NCBI RefSeq assembly: GCF_011300685.1
Contig: NZ_CP049864.1
Location: 1 to 64,000, forward strand
Direction: 5' to 3'
DNA: 64,000 bases
Source of the DNA: Lysobacter sp. HDW10
Lineage (GTDB): Bacteria; Pseudomonadota; Gammaproteobacteria; Xanthomonadales; Xanthomonadaceae
The notes under the pieces were generated by a model, which worked only from the letters and a program-made list of their open reading frames with translations, did no database searches and was not told the DNA's origin. A program made the translations under genes and the position numbers. Every line of letters begins with the position of its first letter. The stretch's first letter is position 1. Positions 29,218 through 38,473 of this stretch are shown here, piece after piece.

Positions 29218-31521
29218 ATGTCGACAACCAAGAAACTTTGGCTTGGCTTGGCAGCACTCCTGATTGCAAGCTTCGGGGTGATGCTTTGGCTAGGCAGTGA
29301 GCTGTATCGAACGAAACCACCGGTTCCGGAACGGGTCGTCACCCAAGCGGGCCAAGTGCTCTACACCCGAGCCGATATTGATAAAGGCCGTCAAGTTTGG
29401 CAAAGCATCGGCGGGCAACAGCTTGGCTCGATCTGGGGCCATGGTGCATTGGTCGCCCCTGACTGGTCTGCCGACTGGATTCACCGCGAGGTCGTTGCCC
29501 GCACTGAATTGATGTCGCGTGCGAAAGCCGGCGTGCCGTCGAGTGCATTGACGCCGGAAGAATTGGCCGGTGTCCATGCCGGTATCAAGCGCGAGTTCCG
29601 TGCGAACACCTATGACGCCAAGACTGGGGATTTGGTGGTCTCTGACGAACGCGCGCTTGCGATGAGTGCGGTTGCCGCGCACTACATGAGCCTGTTCTCG
29701 AATGACCCGGCGACGCATGAGTTGCGTGAAACCTACGCCATGCGCGAAAACACCGTGCCAGATGAATCACATCGTCGCGCACTGACCTCTTTCATTTTCT
29801 GGACGGCTTGGGCCGCAAGTACCGATCGTCCTGAAAAGGTCGACGTGACCTACACCAACAACTGGCCGTATGACCCCGCCATCGGCAATGTGCCGACGTC
29901 GAGCGCCTTCATGTGGTCGATGTTTTCCATCCTCTTCTTGATTGCCGGTATTGGCCTTCTCACCTGGCACTACGCGGCTTATCACGGCAAGGAAGAAGCA
30001 CCTGTACCGCCGGCACGCGACCCGATGTTGGATCTCACGATCACACCGTCGATGAAGGCCACGGCTAAGTATTTCTGGATCGTGGTCGCCTTGTTCTTGG
30101 TGCAGATCGTGTTGGGTGCCACCACGGCGCACTATCAAGTCGAAGGTCAAGAAGCCTATGGCTTCAAGATTGCCGAATACCTGCCCTACTCGCTCACGCG
30201 AAGCTGGCACACGCAACTGGCCGTGTTGTGGATTGCGACCGCGTGGCTCGGTACCGGCCTCTACATTGCGCCTGCAATTTCAGGGCACGAACCGAAGTTC
30301 CAACGCTTTGGCGTGAACTTCTTGTTTGTCTGTTTGCTGGTCATTGTGATCGGCGCATTCGGCGGCCAATGGTTTGCCGTCATGCAAAAGATGGGCTTGG
30401 ACAAGAACTTCTGGTTCGGTCATCAGGGCTGGGAATACGTCGACATCGGCCGTTTCTGGCAGGCCTTCCTGTTCATTGGTTTGTTGCTGTGGCTCTTCCT
30501 CGTAGGCCGTGCACTGTGGCCGGCACTCCGTCGCAAAGATGAAATGTCGTCCATCGTCGGGTTGATGTTCCTCTCAACCGTGGCTATCGGCCTGTTCTAC
30601 GGCGCGGGTTTGATGTGGGGCGAAAAGACGCACATTTCCGTCGTCGAGTATTGGCGCTGGTGGGTCGTCCATCTCTGGGTGGAAGGCTTCTTTGAAGTGT
30701 TTGCCGTCGCCGTTCTGAGCTTCTTGTTCGTCAAGCTCGGATTGATTCGCGGAAAGACCGCCACCAACAACGTGTTGTTTGCCACGATCATCTACCTCAC
30801 GGGCGGTGTGTTGGGCATGTTCCATCACCTCTACTTCGCAGGGACGACAACGGCAGCCGTGGCATTGGGTGCGTCGTTCTCCGCACTTGAAGTGGTGCCG
30901 CTCGCGATCATTGGTCTTGAAGCGCACGAAACTTGGCGTCACGGACAATCTGTGCCGTGGATGGCGCGCTATCGCTGGCCGATCATGTTCTTCCTCGCTG
31001 TGAGCTTCTGGAACTTGGTGGGTGCAGGCTTGTTCGGCTTCTTGATCAACACGCCGATTGCGCTGTACTACATGCAGGGCTTGAACCTCACCCCGCTCCA
31101 CGGACACACGGCGTTGTTTGGTGTCTACGGCATGCTCGGTATTGGTTTGATGCTGTTCTGCCTGCGTGGCTTGAAAGGCAATGCGCTATGGCACACCGGC
31201 ACGTTGAAGGCATCGTTCTGGGCGTTCAATATCGGCTTGACGCTGATGGCCGTACTCACCTTGTTGCCCTTGGGCACACTGCAGCTGCAAGCCGCATTGG
31301 ATCACGGCTACTGGTATGCACGTTCGGCTGAGTTCATGGGCAAGCCCATTGTTGATGTGCTGGTTTGGATGCGTATGCCGGGCGACATCATCTTCTCGAT
31401 TGGTGCCGTGCTCTTGGGTTGGTTCGTCCTTCGGCATTGGATCTTGCCGAAGGCGGATCCGTCATTTGACGAAACGACCCCGGCGGATGTCCAACGCACG
31501 ATTGACCAAAGCCCACTGTGA
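29218..31521 (+). CDS. norB: Quinol-dependent nitric oxide reductase
   Basis: Inner-membrane heme-copper oxidase relative that reduces NO to N2O with electrons from quinol (qNOR/NorZ type). The 767-residue protein has the N-terminal extension of fused NorC-like fold without a CxxCH heme-c site (GRQVWQSIGGQQLGSIWGHG near residue 60), then about 13 membrane segments. Heme and FeB ligand regions are visible: HLWVEGFFEVF, GMFHHLYFAG and LHGHTALFGVYG. GGAG lies 7 bases before the ATG. It is the first gene of a four-gene operon under an FNR-type box. Confidence 0.97.
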   Translation: MSTTKKLWLGLAALLIASFGVMLWLGSELYRTKPPVPERVVTQAGQVLYTRADIDKGRQVWQSIGGQQLGSIWGHGALVAPDWSADWIHREVVARTELMSRAKAGVPSSALTPEELAGVHAGIKREFRANTYDAKTGDLVVSDERALAMSAVAAHYMSLFSNDPATHELRETYAMRENTVPDESHRRALTSFIFWTAWAASTDRPEKVDVTYTNNWPYDPAIGNVPTSSAFMWSMFSILFLIAGIGLLTWHYAAYHGKEEAPVPPARDPMLDLTITPSMKATAKYFWIVVALFLVQIVLGATTAHYQVEGQEAYGFKIAEYLPYSLTRSWHTQLAVLWIATAWLGTGLYIAPAISGHEPKFQRFGVNFLFVCLLVIVIGAFGGQWFAVMQKMGLDKNFWFGHQGWEYVDIGRFWQAFLFIGLLLWLFLVGRALWPALRRKDEMSSIVGLMFLSTVAIGLFYGAGLMWGEKTHISVVEYWRWWVVHLWVEGFFEVFAVAVLSFLFVKLGLIRGKTATNNVLFATIIYLTGGVLGMFHHLYFAGTTTAAVALGASFSALEVVPLAIIGLEAHETWRHGQSVPWMARYRWPIMFFLAVSFWNLVGAGLFGFLINTPIALYYMQGLNLTPLHGHTALFGVYGMLGIGLMLFCLRGLKGNALWHTGTLKASFWAFNIGLTLMAVLTLLPLGTLQLQAALDHGYWYARSAEFMGKPIVDVLVWMRMPGDIIFSIGAVLLGWFVLRHWILPKADPSFDETTPADVQRTIDQSPL

Positions 31522-32783
31522 TGAAAACCGACCACACCGCAGCCTCGAAGGATGGCAAGCAGGGCTTCAGTATTGAAGTCCTGTCCAATGCACCGCATCG
31601 CTTGCTGTTCTTCGTGGGTGCACTCAATGTGTTGCTCGCAACGGTGTGGTGGTTGAGTTGGCTGGCCAATACACGCTGGCAATTGTTCAACGCGCCGCAG
31701 CCACTGGTGTACGCCGGTTGGCTGCACGCCTTGATCATGCAATACCAGCTGTTTCCGCCCTTCTTCTTCGGTTTTCTACTGACTGTTTTCCCGCGTTGGA
31801 TGGGACTTAAGGACTTTGCCCGCTGGCACTATGTGCCGGTGGGCGTTGGTCTGTTGGGTGGTCAAGTAGCTACGGTCGCAGGTGCGGCGTTTGGCCTGCA
31901 GGCATGGGTGCATATCGGCATCTTCATGACCTTGGCAGGCTGGACAACCGGTCTATTCCTGTTAGGGGAAAAATTGTTCGAAGCACGTCGCGAACTGAAA
32001 CCCACGAACTGGCATGCGTGGTCATGCTTTGCCGGCATGTTGTGCGGTTTATTGGGTTTGTTGTGCGCAGTCGTCTACATGAATTTGGAAGATGCACGCT
32101 GGATGGTGGCGAGTATCAAGGTGGGCACGTACGTCCTGTTGGTACCGATCTTTTTCACCGTCGCGCATCGGATGTTTCCGTTCTTTGCAAACAACGTCGT
32201 CGCGGGCTATTCGATGTGGCGACCGAACGCGTTGCTGGTCATCCTTTGGATCGCAATGCTGCTGTTGTGCACGCTGAAAATCATGGATGCACATCGCTTC
32301 ACTTGGTTGGTTGAAATCGCCTTTGCATCTGTCGCGGCATTCGCGCTGGCACGCTGGTGGCCGCGTGGAAAATCGCCGGGCTTGTTGCGTGTCCTGTTCA
32401 TCGCGCTTGCATGGCTGCCGATTTCGTTTGCATTGATGGGCGCACAAGATGTGTTCGCCCTACTCAATCCCAGTGCAGGCACGCTGGGTCGCGGGCCATT
32501 GCATCTGCTGTACATCGGCTGTTTCGGCGGCTTGCTGGTGGCAATGGTCACCCGCGTGACGCAGGGACATTCGGGCCGCATGTTGGAAATGCCGAAGGCC
32601 GCGTGGTTTGCATTTGTACTCGTGCAACTGACGGCCGTCTTGCGCCTATTTGGCGAACTATTAAGTGACCCCATGGCGGGTTACGCTTGGGCCGCACTGC
32701 TTTGGGTGATCGCCTTCCTGCCTTGGGTCGCCCGCTCCACCCTCATTTACTTGCAGCCACGTCGTGATGGCAAACCCGGCTGA
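31521..32783 (+). CDS. nnrS: NnrS family membrane protein
   Basis: Heme- and copper-containing membrane protein linked to NO tolerance in denitrifiers and pathogens. The 420-residue protein has about 12 hydrophobic segments and family stretches such as LHALIMQYQLFPPFFFGFLLTV, shown here as HALIMQYQLFPPFF near residue 72, plus TVAHRMFPFFANNV and GHSGRMLE. I chose the ATG at 31521, overlapping the norB stop by one base (TGATG), over a GTG one codon earlier. Exact biochemical role of NnrS is unsettled. Coupling to norB supports NO stress. Confidence 0.93.
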   Translation: MKTDHTAASKDGKQGFSIEVLSNAPHRLLFFVGALNVLLATVWWLSWLANTRWQLFNAPQPLVYAGWLHALIMQYQLFPPFFFGFLLTVFPRWMGLKDFARWHYVPVGVGLLGGQVATVAGAAFGLQAWVHIGIFMTLAGWTTGLFLLGEKLFEARRELKPTNWHAWSCFAGMLCGLLGLLCAVVYMNLEDARWMVASIKVGTYVLLVPIFFTVAHRMFPFFANNVVAGYSMWRPNALLVILWIAMLLLCTLKIMDAHRFTWLVEIAFASVAAFALARWWPRGKSPGLLRVLFIALAWLPISFALMGAQDVFALLNPSAGTLGRGPLHLLYIGCFGGLLVAMVTRVTQGHSGRMLEMPKAAWFAFVLVQLTAVLRLFGELLSDPMAGYAWAALLWVIAFLPWVARSTLIYLQPRRDGKPG

Positions 32784-32798
32784 GCAAAGAGACTTCAA

Positions 32799-33200
32799 AT
32801 GATTGAGTTTTACCCTGTTATTCGTTCCATCCACATTTTGACCGTCATCTTGAGTGGCAGCTTGTTCGCACTACGTGGTGCTGCTGCTTTGTTCAATCAG
32901 AACTGGCCCTATCACACCGGTATGCGCTGGACGAGCTGGGTGATCGATACCACCCTGCTCACCGCAGCGGCGATGTTGTTCAGCATGTTGCCGGGTGCGA
33001 TGTTTGCGAACGGCTGGCTAACCGTCAAATTGATTCTGGTGGTGGTCTATGTGCTGCTTGGCGTGCTCGCGATGCGCAGAAAGTTCAGCAGACCTACGCG
33101 TACCGTCTATTACGTTCTGGCGCTGTGTGTCTTCGGCACCATTGTCAGCATTGCGCGAGCGCATCATCCGTACGGTTGGCTGCTAAAATACTTGGCGTGA
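32799..33200 (+). CDS. SirB2-family small membrane protein
   Basis: 133 residues with four hydrophobic segments and the SirB2 pattern YPVIRSIHILTVILSG at the N-terminus. MRRKFSRPTRTVYYV and AHHPYGW follow near the C-terminus. The family's molecular function is unknown. It is 15 bases after nnrS, and its stop overlaps the GTG of the next gene, so it belongs to the nor operon. His residues within the first and last membrane segments could ligate heme, but this is speculation. Confidence 0.82.
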   Translation: MIEFYPVIRSIHILTVILSGSLFALRGAAALFNQNWPYHTGMRWTSWVIDTTLLTAAAMLFSMLPGAMFANGWLTVKLILVVVYVLLGVLAMRRKFSRPTRTVYYVLALCVFGTIVSIARAHHPYGWLLKYLA

Positions 33201-34276
33201 ATACGCCCTCAAATCCGACGTCGATCGACCGTACTTGGGTCAATCAAGCCATTCGCGCAATCCAGCGCGAATCCGCCCGCTCCGCCGATACACACCTGCT
33301 GCATGTGCAATTCAGTGCCTTTCCCGGCATTGATTTCTATTTCAAGGATGAAGCCTCGCACCCCACGGGTAGCTTGAAGCACCGTTTGGCGCGTTCGTTG
33401 TTCTTGTACGCACTGTGCAATGGCCGCTTGAAAGAAGGCATGTCGGTGGTGGACGCCTCATCGGGCAGCACCGCGATTTCCGAAGCGTGGTTTGCGCGCA
33501 TGTTGGGTCTTACATTCACCGCGGTGATGCCTGAAACGACTTCGCCGGGCAAGATTGATGCCATTCGCGCACTCGGCGGCATTTGTGATTTGACCCGCGT
33601 AGGCCAATGCACACAAGCGCGCGCACGTGAGATTGCGCAGAACGGCGCCTGTTTCTTGGATCAATTCGGTCTTGCGGAACGCGCAACGGATTGGCGTGGC
33701 AACAACAACATCGCCGAATCCATCATCGGTCAGATGGAAAAAGAGAAGCACCCGATTCCACGACACATTGTGTGCGGTGCCGGCACCGGCGGCACGTCGG
33801 CCACAATTGGTCGCTACTTGCGCTATCGCATGTTGAACACGGTGCTGACCGTGGCCGAACCCAAAGGTCAGGTCTTCGCAGAAGGGTGGCGCGACAATAA
33901 TCGTGATGCATCCGTCGACTGCTGGAGCTTGATCGAAGGCATTGGTCGTCAGAAAGTTGAGCCCAGCTTCCAATTCGACGTGATTGACCGCGTCATTGAA
34001 GTGGAAGATGCGGACGCCATTGCAGCAATGCTGGTTTTGGAAGGCGTGTTGGGGATTCGCTACGGCGGCTCTTCGGGCACCAATCTCATTGCCTGTATCG
34101 AACTCGCACGCGAAATGCGTGCGAACAACGAGCAAGGGAGCATCGTCACCCTGCTGTGCGATCGCGGCATTCGCTATCGCGAAACGCTCTACGACGCTGA
34201 GTGGCGTTCTCAGCGCAATATTGAAGTCGACGCACGCATGCGCACGATTCGTGACGAACTAGGCAGCCACTGCTGA
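33197..34276 (+). CDS. PLP-dependent cysteine synthase family protein
   Basis: Fold-type II PLP enzyme related to cysteine synthase and the cysteine desulfhydrase Cds1. I chose the GTG at 33197 (359 residues), which overlaps the SirB2-like stop by 4 bases. The PLP lysine is in HPTGSLKHRL near residue 55, the substrate loop is SSGSTAIS, and the phosphate loop is GAGTGGTSATIG. Whether it makes or breaks down cysteine cannot be decided from sequence. Its place as last gene of norB-nnrS-SirB2-like suggests a role in recovering from NO (sulfide or cysteine supply). Confidence 0.85.
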   Translation: MNTPSNPTSIDRTWVNQAIRAIQRESARSADTHLLHVQFSAFPGIDFYFKDEASHPTGSLKHRLARSLFLYALCNGRLKEGMSVVDASSGSTAISEAWFARMLGLTFTAVMPETTSPGKIDAIRALGGICDLTRVGQCTQARAREIAQNGACFLDQFGLAERATDWRGNNNIAESIIGQMEKEKHPIPRHIVCGAGTGGTSATIGRYLRYRMLNTVLTVAEPKGQVFAEGWRDNNRDASVDCWSLIEGIGRQKVEPSFQFDVIDRVIEVEDADAIAAMLVLEGVLGIRYGGSSGTNLIACIELAREMRANNEQGSIVTLLCDRGIRYRETLYDAEWRSQRNIEVDARMRTIRDELGSHC

Positions 34277-34293
34277 CCCTGTGTGAGTCGGGC

Positions 34294-35502
34294 TTAGGCC
34301 CGTGCAAACACCAAGGCGGCATTCGTGCCGCCGAAGCCAAAACTGTTTGACAGCACTGTGTTCACCGCGCGATCTGCACGTGATTGCAGGATATTGAAGC
34401 CTTCGCAGTCGGGATCCAATTGTTCGATATTGGCGGAGGCTGCCAAGAAGTCGTTCTGCATCATCAGAATGGAATAGATCGCTTCATGCACACTCGCCGC
34501 ACCGAGTGAATGACCACTCAAAGCTTTTGTCGACGAAATCGCAGGCATGTTGTCGCCAAAGACTTCTCGAACCGCCTTCAATTCGGTGATATCGCCCAAA
34601 GGTGTCGACGTGCCATGGGTATTGACGTAGTCAATCTCGCGACCGATTCCTTCAATGGCCATGCGCATGCATCGCACGGCACCTTCGCCTGACGGCGCGA
34701 CCATATCCATGCCGTCGCTGGTCACGCCGTAGCCAATCAACTCAGCATGGATTTTGGCGCCACGTTTCTTCGCATGCTCGTAGTCTTCGAGCACCAACAT
34801 GCCGCCACCGCTGCCGATGACAAAACCATCGCGCGATGCGTCATAAGGACGCGATGCGGTTTGCGGTGTGTCGTTGAAGTGCGTGGACAGCGCGCCCATC
34901 GCATCGAACTGACAGGTCATGCCCCAGTGCAATTCTTCGCCACCGCCGGCAAACACAATGTCTTGTGCACCGTGTCGAATCAAATCTGCCGCTGCACCAA
35001 TGCAATGCGCAGATGTTGCACACGCTGCAGACAAGGAATAGCTGACGCCGCGAATACCAAAGCTAGTGGCCAACGCGGCCGACACCGTGCTGCACATCGT
35101 GCGCGGCACCATATAGGGGCCGACCTTGCGCACGCCGCGCTCGCGCATCAAATCGCCTGTGGCGATCTGCCACTCAGCCGATGCACCACCCGACCCTGCA
35201 ATCACACCAATGCGTGGATTGCCTGAGACGACATCCTCAAGACCTGCGTCCGTCATGGCGTTCTTCATGGCAACCGCCGCGAAAGCCGCGGCATCGCCCA
35301 TGAAGCGTTTTTGCTTGCGATCGATCAATGCATCCAAATCAATCGTGCAGACACCTGCGATCTGCGATCGCATGCCCATCTCTGCGTACTCGGCAATATG
35401 CGCAATACCCGCTCGGCTATCGCGCAAAGACGCTGTGACTGTCGCCGCATCATTGCCAAGCGGCGACACAATTCCCATACCTGTGACGACCACGCGACGC
35501 AT
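34294..35502 (-). CDS. fabB: 3-oxoacyl-[ACP] synthase I
   Basis: Condensing enzyme needed for unsaturated fatty-acid elongation. The 402-residue protein has the catalytic Cys in [13 protein letters not shown] near residue 162, the two active-site His residues in [11 protein letters not shown] and [14 protein letters not shown], and the C-terminal [12 protein letters not shown]. The ATG overlaps the fabA stop by one base. It is convergent with the PLP enzyme gene, with only 17 bases between the stops. fabA-fabB sit between the nor and nir operons. Confidence 0.96.
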   Translation of the reverse strand: MRRVVVTGMGIVSPLGNDAATVTASLRDSRAGIAHIAEYAEMGMRSQIAGVCTIDLDALIDRKQKRFMGDAAAFAAVAMKNAMTDAGLEDVVSGNPRIGVIAGSGGASAEWQIATGDLMRERGVRKVGPYMVPRTMCSTVSAALATSFGIRGVSYSLSAACATSAHCIGAAADLIRHGAQDIVFAGGGEELHWGMTCQFDAMGALSTHFNDTPQTASRPYDASRDGFVIGSGGGMLVLEDYEHAKKRGAKIHAELIGYGVTSDGMDMVAPSGEGAVRCMRMAIEGIGREIDYVNTHGTSTPLGDITELKAVREVFGDNMPAISSTKALSGHSLGAASVHEAIYSILMMQNDFLAASANIEQLDPDCEGFNILQSRADRAVNTVLSNSFGFGGTNAALVFARA

Positions 35503-36014
35503 CAAAACGCCTCCGTCTCTTGGAACAAGCCCACGCGCAAATTGCTTGCTGTGTAAATCTCTTTGCCATCGACAAAGGTTTCACCGTCGGCAATCACCAG
35601 ACGCAGCTTGCCGCGCATCACGCGACGAATGTGGATGTTGTAAGACACCGTCTTCGACGACGGCAGCACTTGACCGGCGAACTTCACTTCGCCCACGCCC
35701 AAAGCGCGACCGCGACCCGGTTCGCCCAGCCACGGCAAATAGAACCCTGCGAGTTGCCACATGGCATCAACGCCCAAGCAGCCAGGCATGACGGGATCAT
35801 CGACAAAATGGCATTTGAAGAACCAAAGATCGGGATTGATATCAAGCTCGGCGCGCAACACGCCTTTGCCGTGATGGCCGCCGGTTTCACTGATTTCAGT
35901 GATACGGTCAAACATCAACATGGGGGGCGCGGGCAATTTCGCGTTGCCAGGGCCGAAAAGTTCGCCACGGGCACACGCCAGTAGTTGTTCTTTGTCCAAT
36001 GAACTCGGTCGCAC
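35502..36014 (-). CDS. fabA: 3-hydroxydecanoyl-[ACP] dehydratase/isomerase
   Basis: Introduces the double bond for unsaturated fatty acids at the C10 stage. The 170-residue protein has the active-site His in [16 protein letters not shown] near residue 69 and the catalytic Asp in [12 protein letters not shown] start with ACAGG 8 bases before it. No in-frame ATG gives a full-length protein. Coupled to fabB. It diverges from nirK, and the shared 173-base gap holds the nirK FNR-type box. Confidence 0.96.
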   Translation of the reverse strand: MRPSSLDKEQLLACARGELFGPGNAKLPAPPMLMFDRITEISETGGHHGKGVLRAELDINPDLWFFKCHFVDDPVMPGCLGVDAMWQLAGFYLPWLGEPGRGRALGVGEVKFAGQVLPSSKTVSYNIHIRRVMRGKLRLVIADGETFVDGKEIYTASNLRVGLFQETEAF

Positions 36015-36110
36015 GCATGCAGCCTGTCGGAGAAGTAGACTGACTAGTGTAGGCGGCAGATATGACCATTCGCGCCTGTACGCGAGGGATTTAACGGGAG
36101 ATTAGCCAAC

Positions 36111-36152
36111 TTGATTCATGTCAAGATGAACGGGGAAAGAAAGGCAAATAAT
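36111..36152 (+). promoter_or_regulatory. FNR/DNR-type box and -10 of the nirK operon
   Basis: TTGATTCATGTCAA (36111-36124) matches TTGAT-N4-ATCAA at 9 of 10 positions. Setting its centre at -41.5 predicts a -10 at 36147-36152, where AATAAT is found (5 of 6 to TATAAT). The predicted start is 36159, 29 bases before the nirK ATG. Confidence 0.82.
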
Positions 36153-36187
36153 TCACTTCAGAACATTTGGGTTCTAAGAGGAAGACC

Positions 36188-37708
36188 ATGAAAAGTACCG
36201 TTTTAAGCTTCATGATTGCCGCCAGCTTGCTATTCGCAGGCTGTGATAAGACCGATAAAAATGCAGATGCCCAAGGGCAAACGCAGCCAAAGCCAGGTGA
36301 TGGCGGCTCGGCACACGGCGACTTCGGCCCGCCACAAGGCCCGCCGATCCATGCGGTACTCACGTCTCCCCCTCTTGTGCCACCAGCGACCGGCCGCAAC
36401 AAGCCGGCGAAGGTCATTGTCGACCTGATCGTGCAAGAAAAAGAAATGGAAATCTCTGAAGGCGTGACCTACACCTTCTGGACCTTCGGTGGCACCGTGC
36501 CAGGCAGCTTCATTCGCGTTCGCCAAGGCGACACGGTTGAAATGCGCCTGCACAACATGCCCGACTCGAAGATGCCGCACAACATCGACCTTCACGGCGT
36601 GACCGGTCCGGGCGGTGGTGCTTCGTCCTCGTTTACGGCGCCTGGCCACACCACGCAATTCACGTTCAAGGCCTTGAACGCGGGCATCTATGTGTACCAC
36701 TGCGCGACCGCGCCGGTCGGCATGCACATTGCCAACGGGATGTACGGCTTGATCTTGGTTGAACCGCCGGAGGGCTTGCCGAAGGTCGACAAGGAGTACT
36801 ACGTGATGCAGGGCGACTTCTATACGGTCGGCAAGTATCACGACAAGGGTCACCAAGGCTTCGACATGGAAAAAGCCATTGCCGAGCAACCGAGCTATGT
36901 GTTGTTCAACGGTCGCGAAGGTTCGTTGACCAATGAAAAAGCCTTGAAGGCCAAGGTTGGCGAAAACGTTCGCCTGTATGTCGGCAACGGTGGCCCGAAC
37001 TTGGTGTCGAGCTTCCACGTCATCGGTGAAATCTTCGACAAGGTCTATCCGGAAGGCGCACGCAACCCGAACGAAAATATCCAAACCACGCTGATTCCGG
37101 CGGGTGGTGCATCGATGATGGATTTCCACGTCGAAGTGCCGGGTAGCTACGTGATGGTCGATCACTCGATCTTCCGTGCATTCAACAAGGGCGCGCTGGC
37201 CATCCTGAAAGTGGACGGTCCGGAAAACAAATCGATCTATTCCGGCAAGGAAGTCGACGAAATGTATATCGGCGACAAGGCAGGCAGCGGCCCCATCACG
37301 GCCATCGGCACGGCAGCTGCGACCGCGGCTGCAACGGGCGCGGCAACCAAGGAAGAACGCATTGCCGCAGGCAAGGTGCTCTTCGCCGGTACGTGTTCAA
37401 CCTGTCACCAAGCCAATGGTGAAGGCATGCCGGGTGTGTTCCCGCCGCTCGCCAAGTCGGATTACATCGCCAAGAATCCCAAGATTGTGGCTGAAGTGAT
37501 CTTGCACGGTAAGGTCGGTCCGATCACGGTCAACGGCAAGGACTACAACTCCAACATGCCGCCGATGAATCAGCTCACGGACGATGAAGTGGCCAATATC
37601 AGTACCTTTGTGCTGAACAGCTGGGGCAACCCGGGTGGCCAAATCACGCGCGAAGATGCTGCCAAGGCACGTGCCGCGAAACCGGCGGATGCGAGTAGCG
37701 GTCACTGA
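36188..37708 (+). CDS. nirK: Copper nitrite reductase, lipoprotein with C-terminal cytochrome c domain
   Basis: Reduces nitrite to NO. From the ATG at 36188 (AGAGGAAG before it) the 506-residue protein has a lipobox LLFAGC (Cys19), a short linker and two cupredoxin domains. Copper ligands are visible in [30 protein letters not shown] and [11 protein letters not shown]. An Ala/Thr-rich linker then leads to a class I cytochrome c domain with CSTCH near residue 403 and a Met-rich NMPPMNQL region. The anchor resembles neisserial AniA, and the fused cytochrome can hand electrons directly to the copper centre. nirV follows 2 bases later. Confidence 0.95.
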   Translation: MKSTVLSFMIAASLLFAGCDKTDKNADAQGQTQPKPGDGGSAHGDFGPPQGPPIHAVLTSPPLVPPATGRNKPAKVIVDLIVQEKEMEISEGVTYTFWTFGGTVPGSFIRVRQGDTVEMRLHNMPDSKMPHNIDLHGVTGPGGGASSSFTAPGHTTQFTFKALNAGIYVYHCATAPVGMHIANGMYGLILVEPPEGLPKVDKEYYVMQGDFYTVGKYHDKGHQGFDMEKAIAEQPSYVLFNGREGSLTNEKALKAKVGENVRLYVGNGGPNLVSSFHVIGEIFDKVYPEGARNPNENIQTTLIPAGGASMMDFHVEVPGSYVMVDHSIFRAFNKGALAILKVDGPENKSIYSGKEVDEMYIGDKAGSGPITAIGTAAATAAATGAATKEERIAAGKVLFAGTCSTCHQANGEGMPGVFPPLAKSDYIAKNPKIVAEVILHGKVGPITVNGKDYNSNMPPMNQLTDDEVANISTFVLNSWGNPGGQITREDAAKARAAKPADASSGH

Positions 37709-37710
37709 TC

Positions 37711-38472
37711 GTGAATAAATGGCTCGCCATCGCTTTGCTGACACTCCCCGTCGTAAGTACGGGGAGTGTCTCGCCGAAGTACGTGGCAATTCCCGGTGGT
37801 AGTTTTCGCTCTGCGTTGAAGTATGAAGATGCAGCGCGTATCAAAATTGCACCTTTCAAGCTGATGCGCGTGCCGGTGACGAATGCTGACTTTTTGGCCT
37901 TCGTCAAAGCCAATCCAAAATGGCAGCGCGGCAAAGTGCCTACGGTCTTTGCGGAAAAACGGTATCTGAGTTCCTGGGCCGCACCCACCGTGTTGGGGTC
38001 CAAAGTTCAACCCGATCAACCCGTCGTCAATGTCAGCTGGTTCGCAGCCGATGCGTACTGCAAAGCGCAAGGCGCACGTCTACCTGATTGGAGCGAGTGG
38101 GAATGGGTGGCCGCTGCCGATGAAACGCGAACGGATGCACGCAAAGATCCGGTGTGGCGTGAACGCATTTTGCGTTGGTATTCGCGTCCTTCCAACACCA
38201 CATTAATGCGTGTGGGTTTGCAAACACCCAACGCCTATGGCGTCTCCGACATGCACGGTTTGGTGTGGGAATGGACCGGTGATTTCTCCTCGTTGTTGGT
38301 CGATGCCGACAATCGCAAGCAAGGTGATGCCGACAATTCGAAATTCTGCGGTGCAGGTGCACTGTCAATGAATGACCGCGATAACTACGCAGTATTGATG
38401 CGCATTGCCATGCTTTCTTCTTTGAAAGCGTCCGACGTGACATCCAACCTTGGATTCCGTTGTGCGCAGTGA
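37711..38472 (+). CDS. nirV: NirV-like formylglycine-generating-enzyme family protein
   Basis: The 253-residue protein has a signal peptide and a SUMF1/FGE-type domain (VAIPGGSFRSALKYED, PVVNVSWFAADAYCKAQGARLPDWSEWEW, split here as conserved blocks near residues 25 and 110; GLVWEWTGD; NLGFRCAQ at the end). Proteins of this type, called NirV, often sit beside nirK. The role is not established, and formylglycine formation has not been shown for them. GTG start 2 bases after the nirK stop. A perfect 12-bp inverted repeat lies in its signal-peptide codons. Confidence 0.87.
   Translation: MNKWLAIALLTLPVVSTGSVSPKYVAIPGGSFRSALKYEDAARIKIAPFKLMRVPVTNADFLAFVKANPKWQRGKVPTVFAEKRYLSSWAAPTVLGSKVQPDQPVVNVSWFAADAYCKAQGARLPDWSEWEWVAAADETRTDARKDPVWRERILRWYSRPSNTTLMRVGLQTPNAYGVSDMHGLVWEWTGDFSSLLVDADNRKQGDADNSKFCGAGALSMNDRDNYAVLMRIAMLSSLKASDVTSNLGFRCAQ
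37740..37770. repeat. Perfect 12-bp hairpin inside the start of nirV
   Basis: GACACTCCCCGT (37740-37751) and ACGGGGAGTGTC (37759-37770) are perfectly complementary with a 7-base loop, 29 bases into nirV. No T run follows, so it is not an intrinsic terminator. It could protect the nirK 3' end or limit nirV-SCO expression. Confidence 0.8.
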
Positions 38473-38473
38473 G

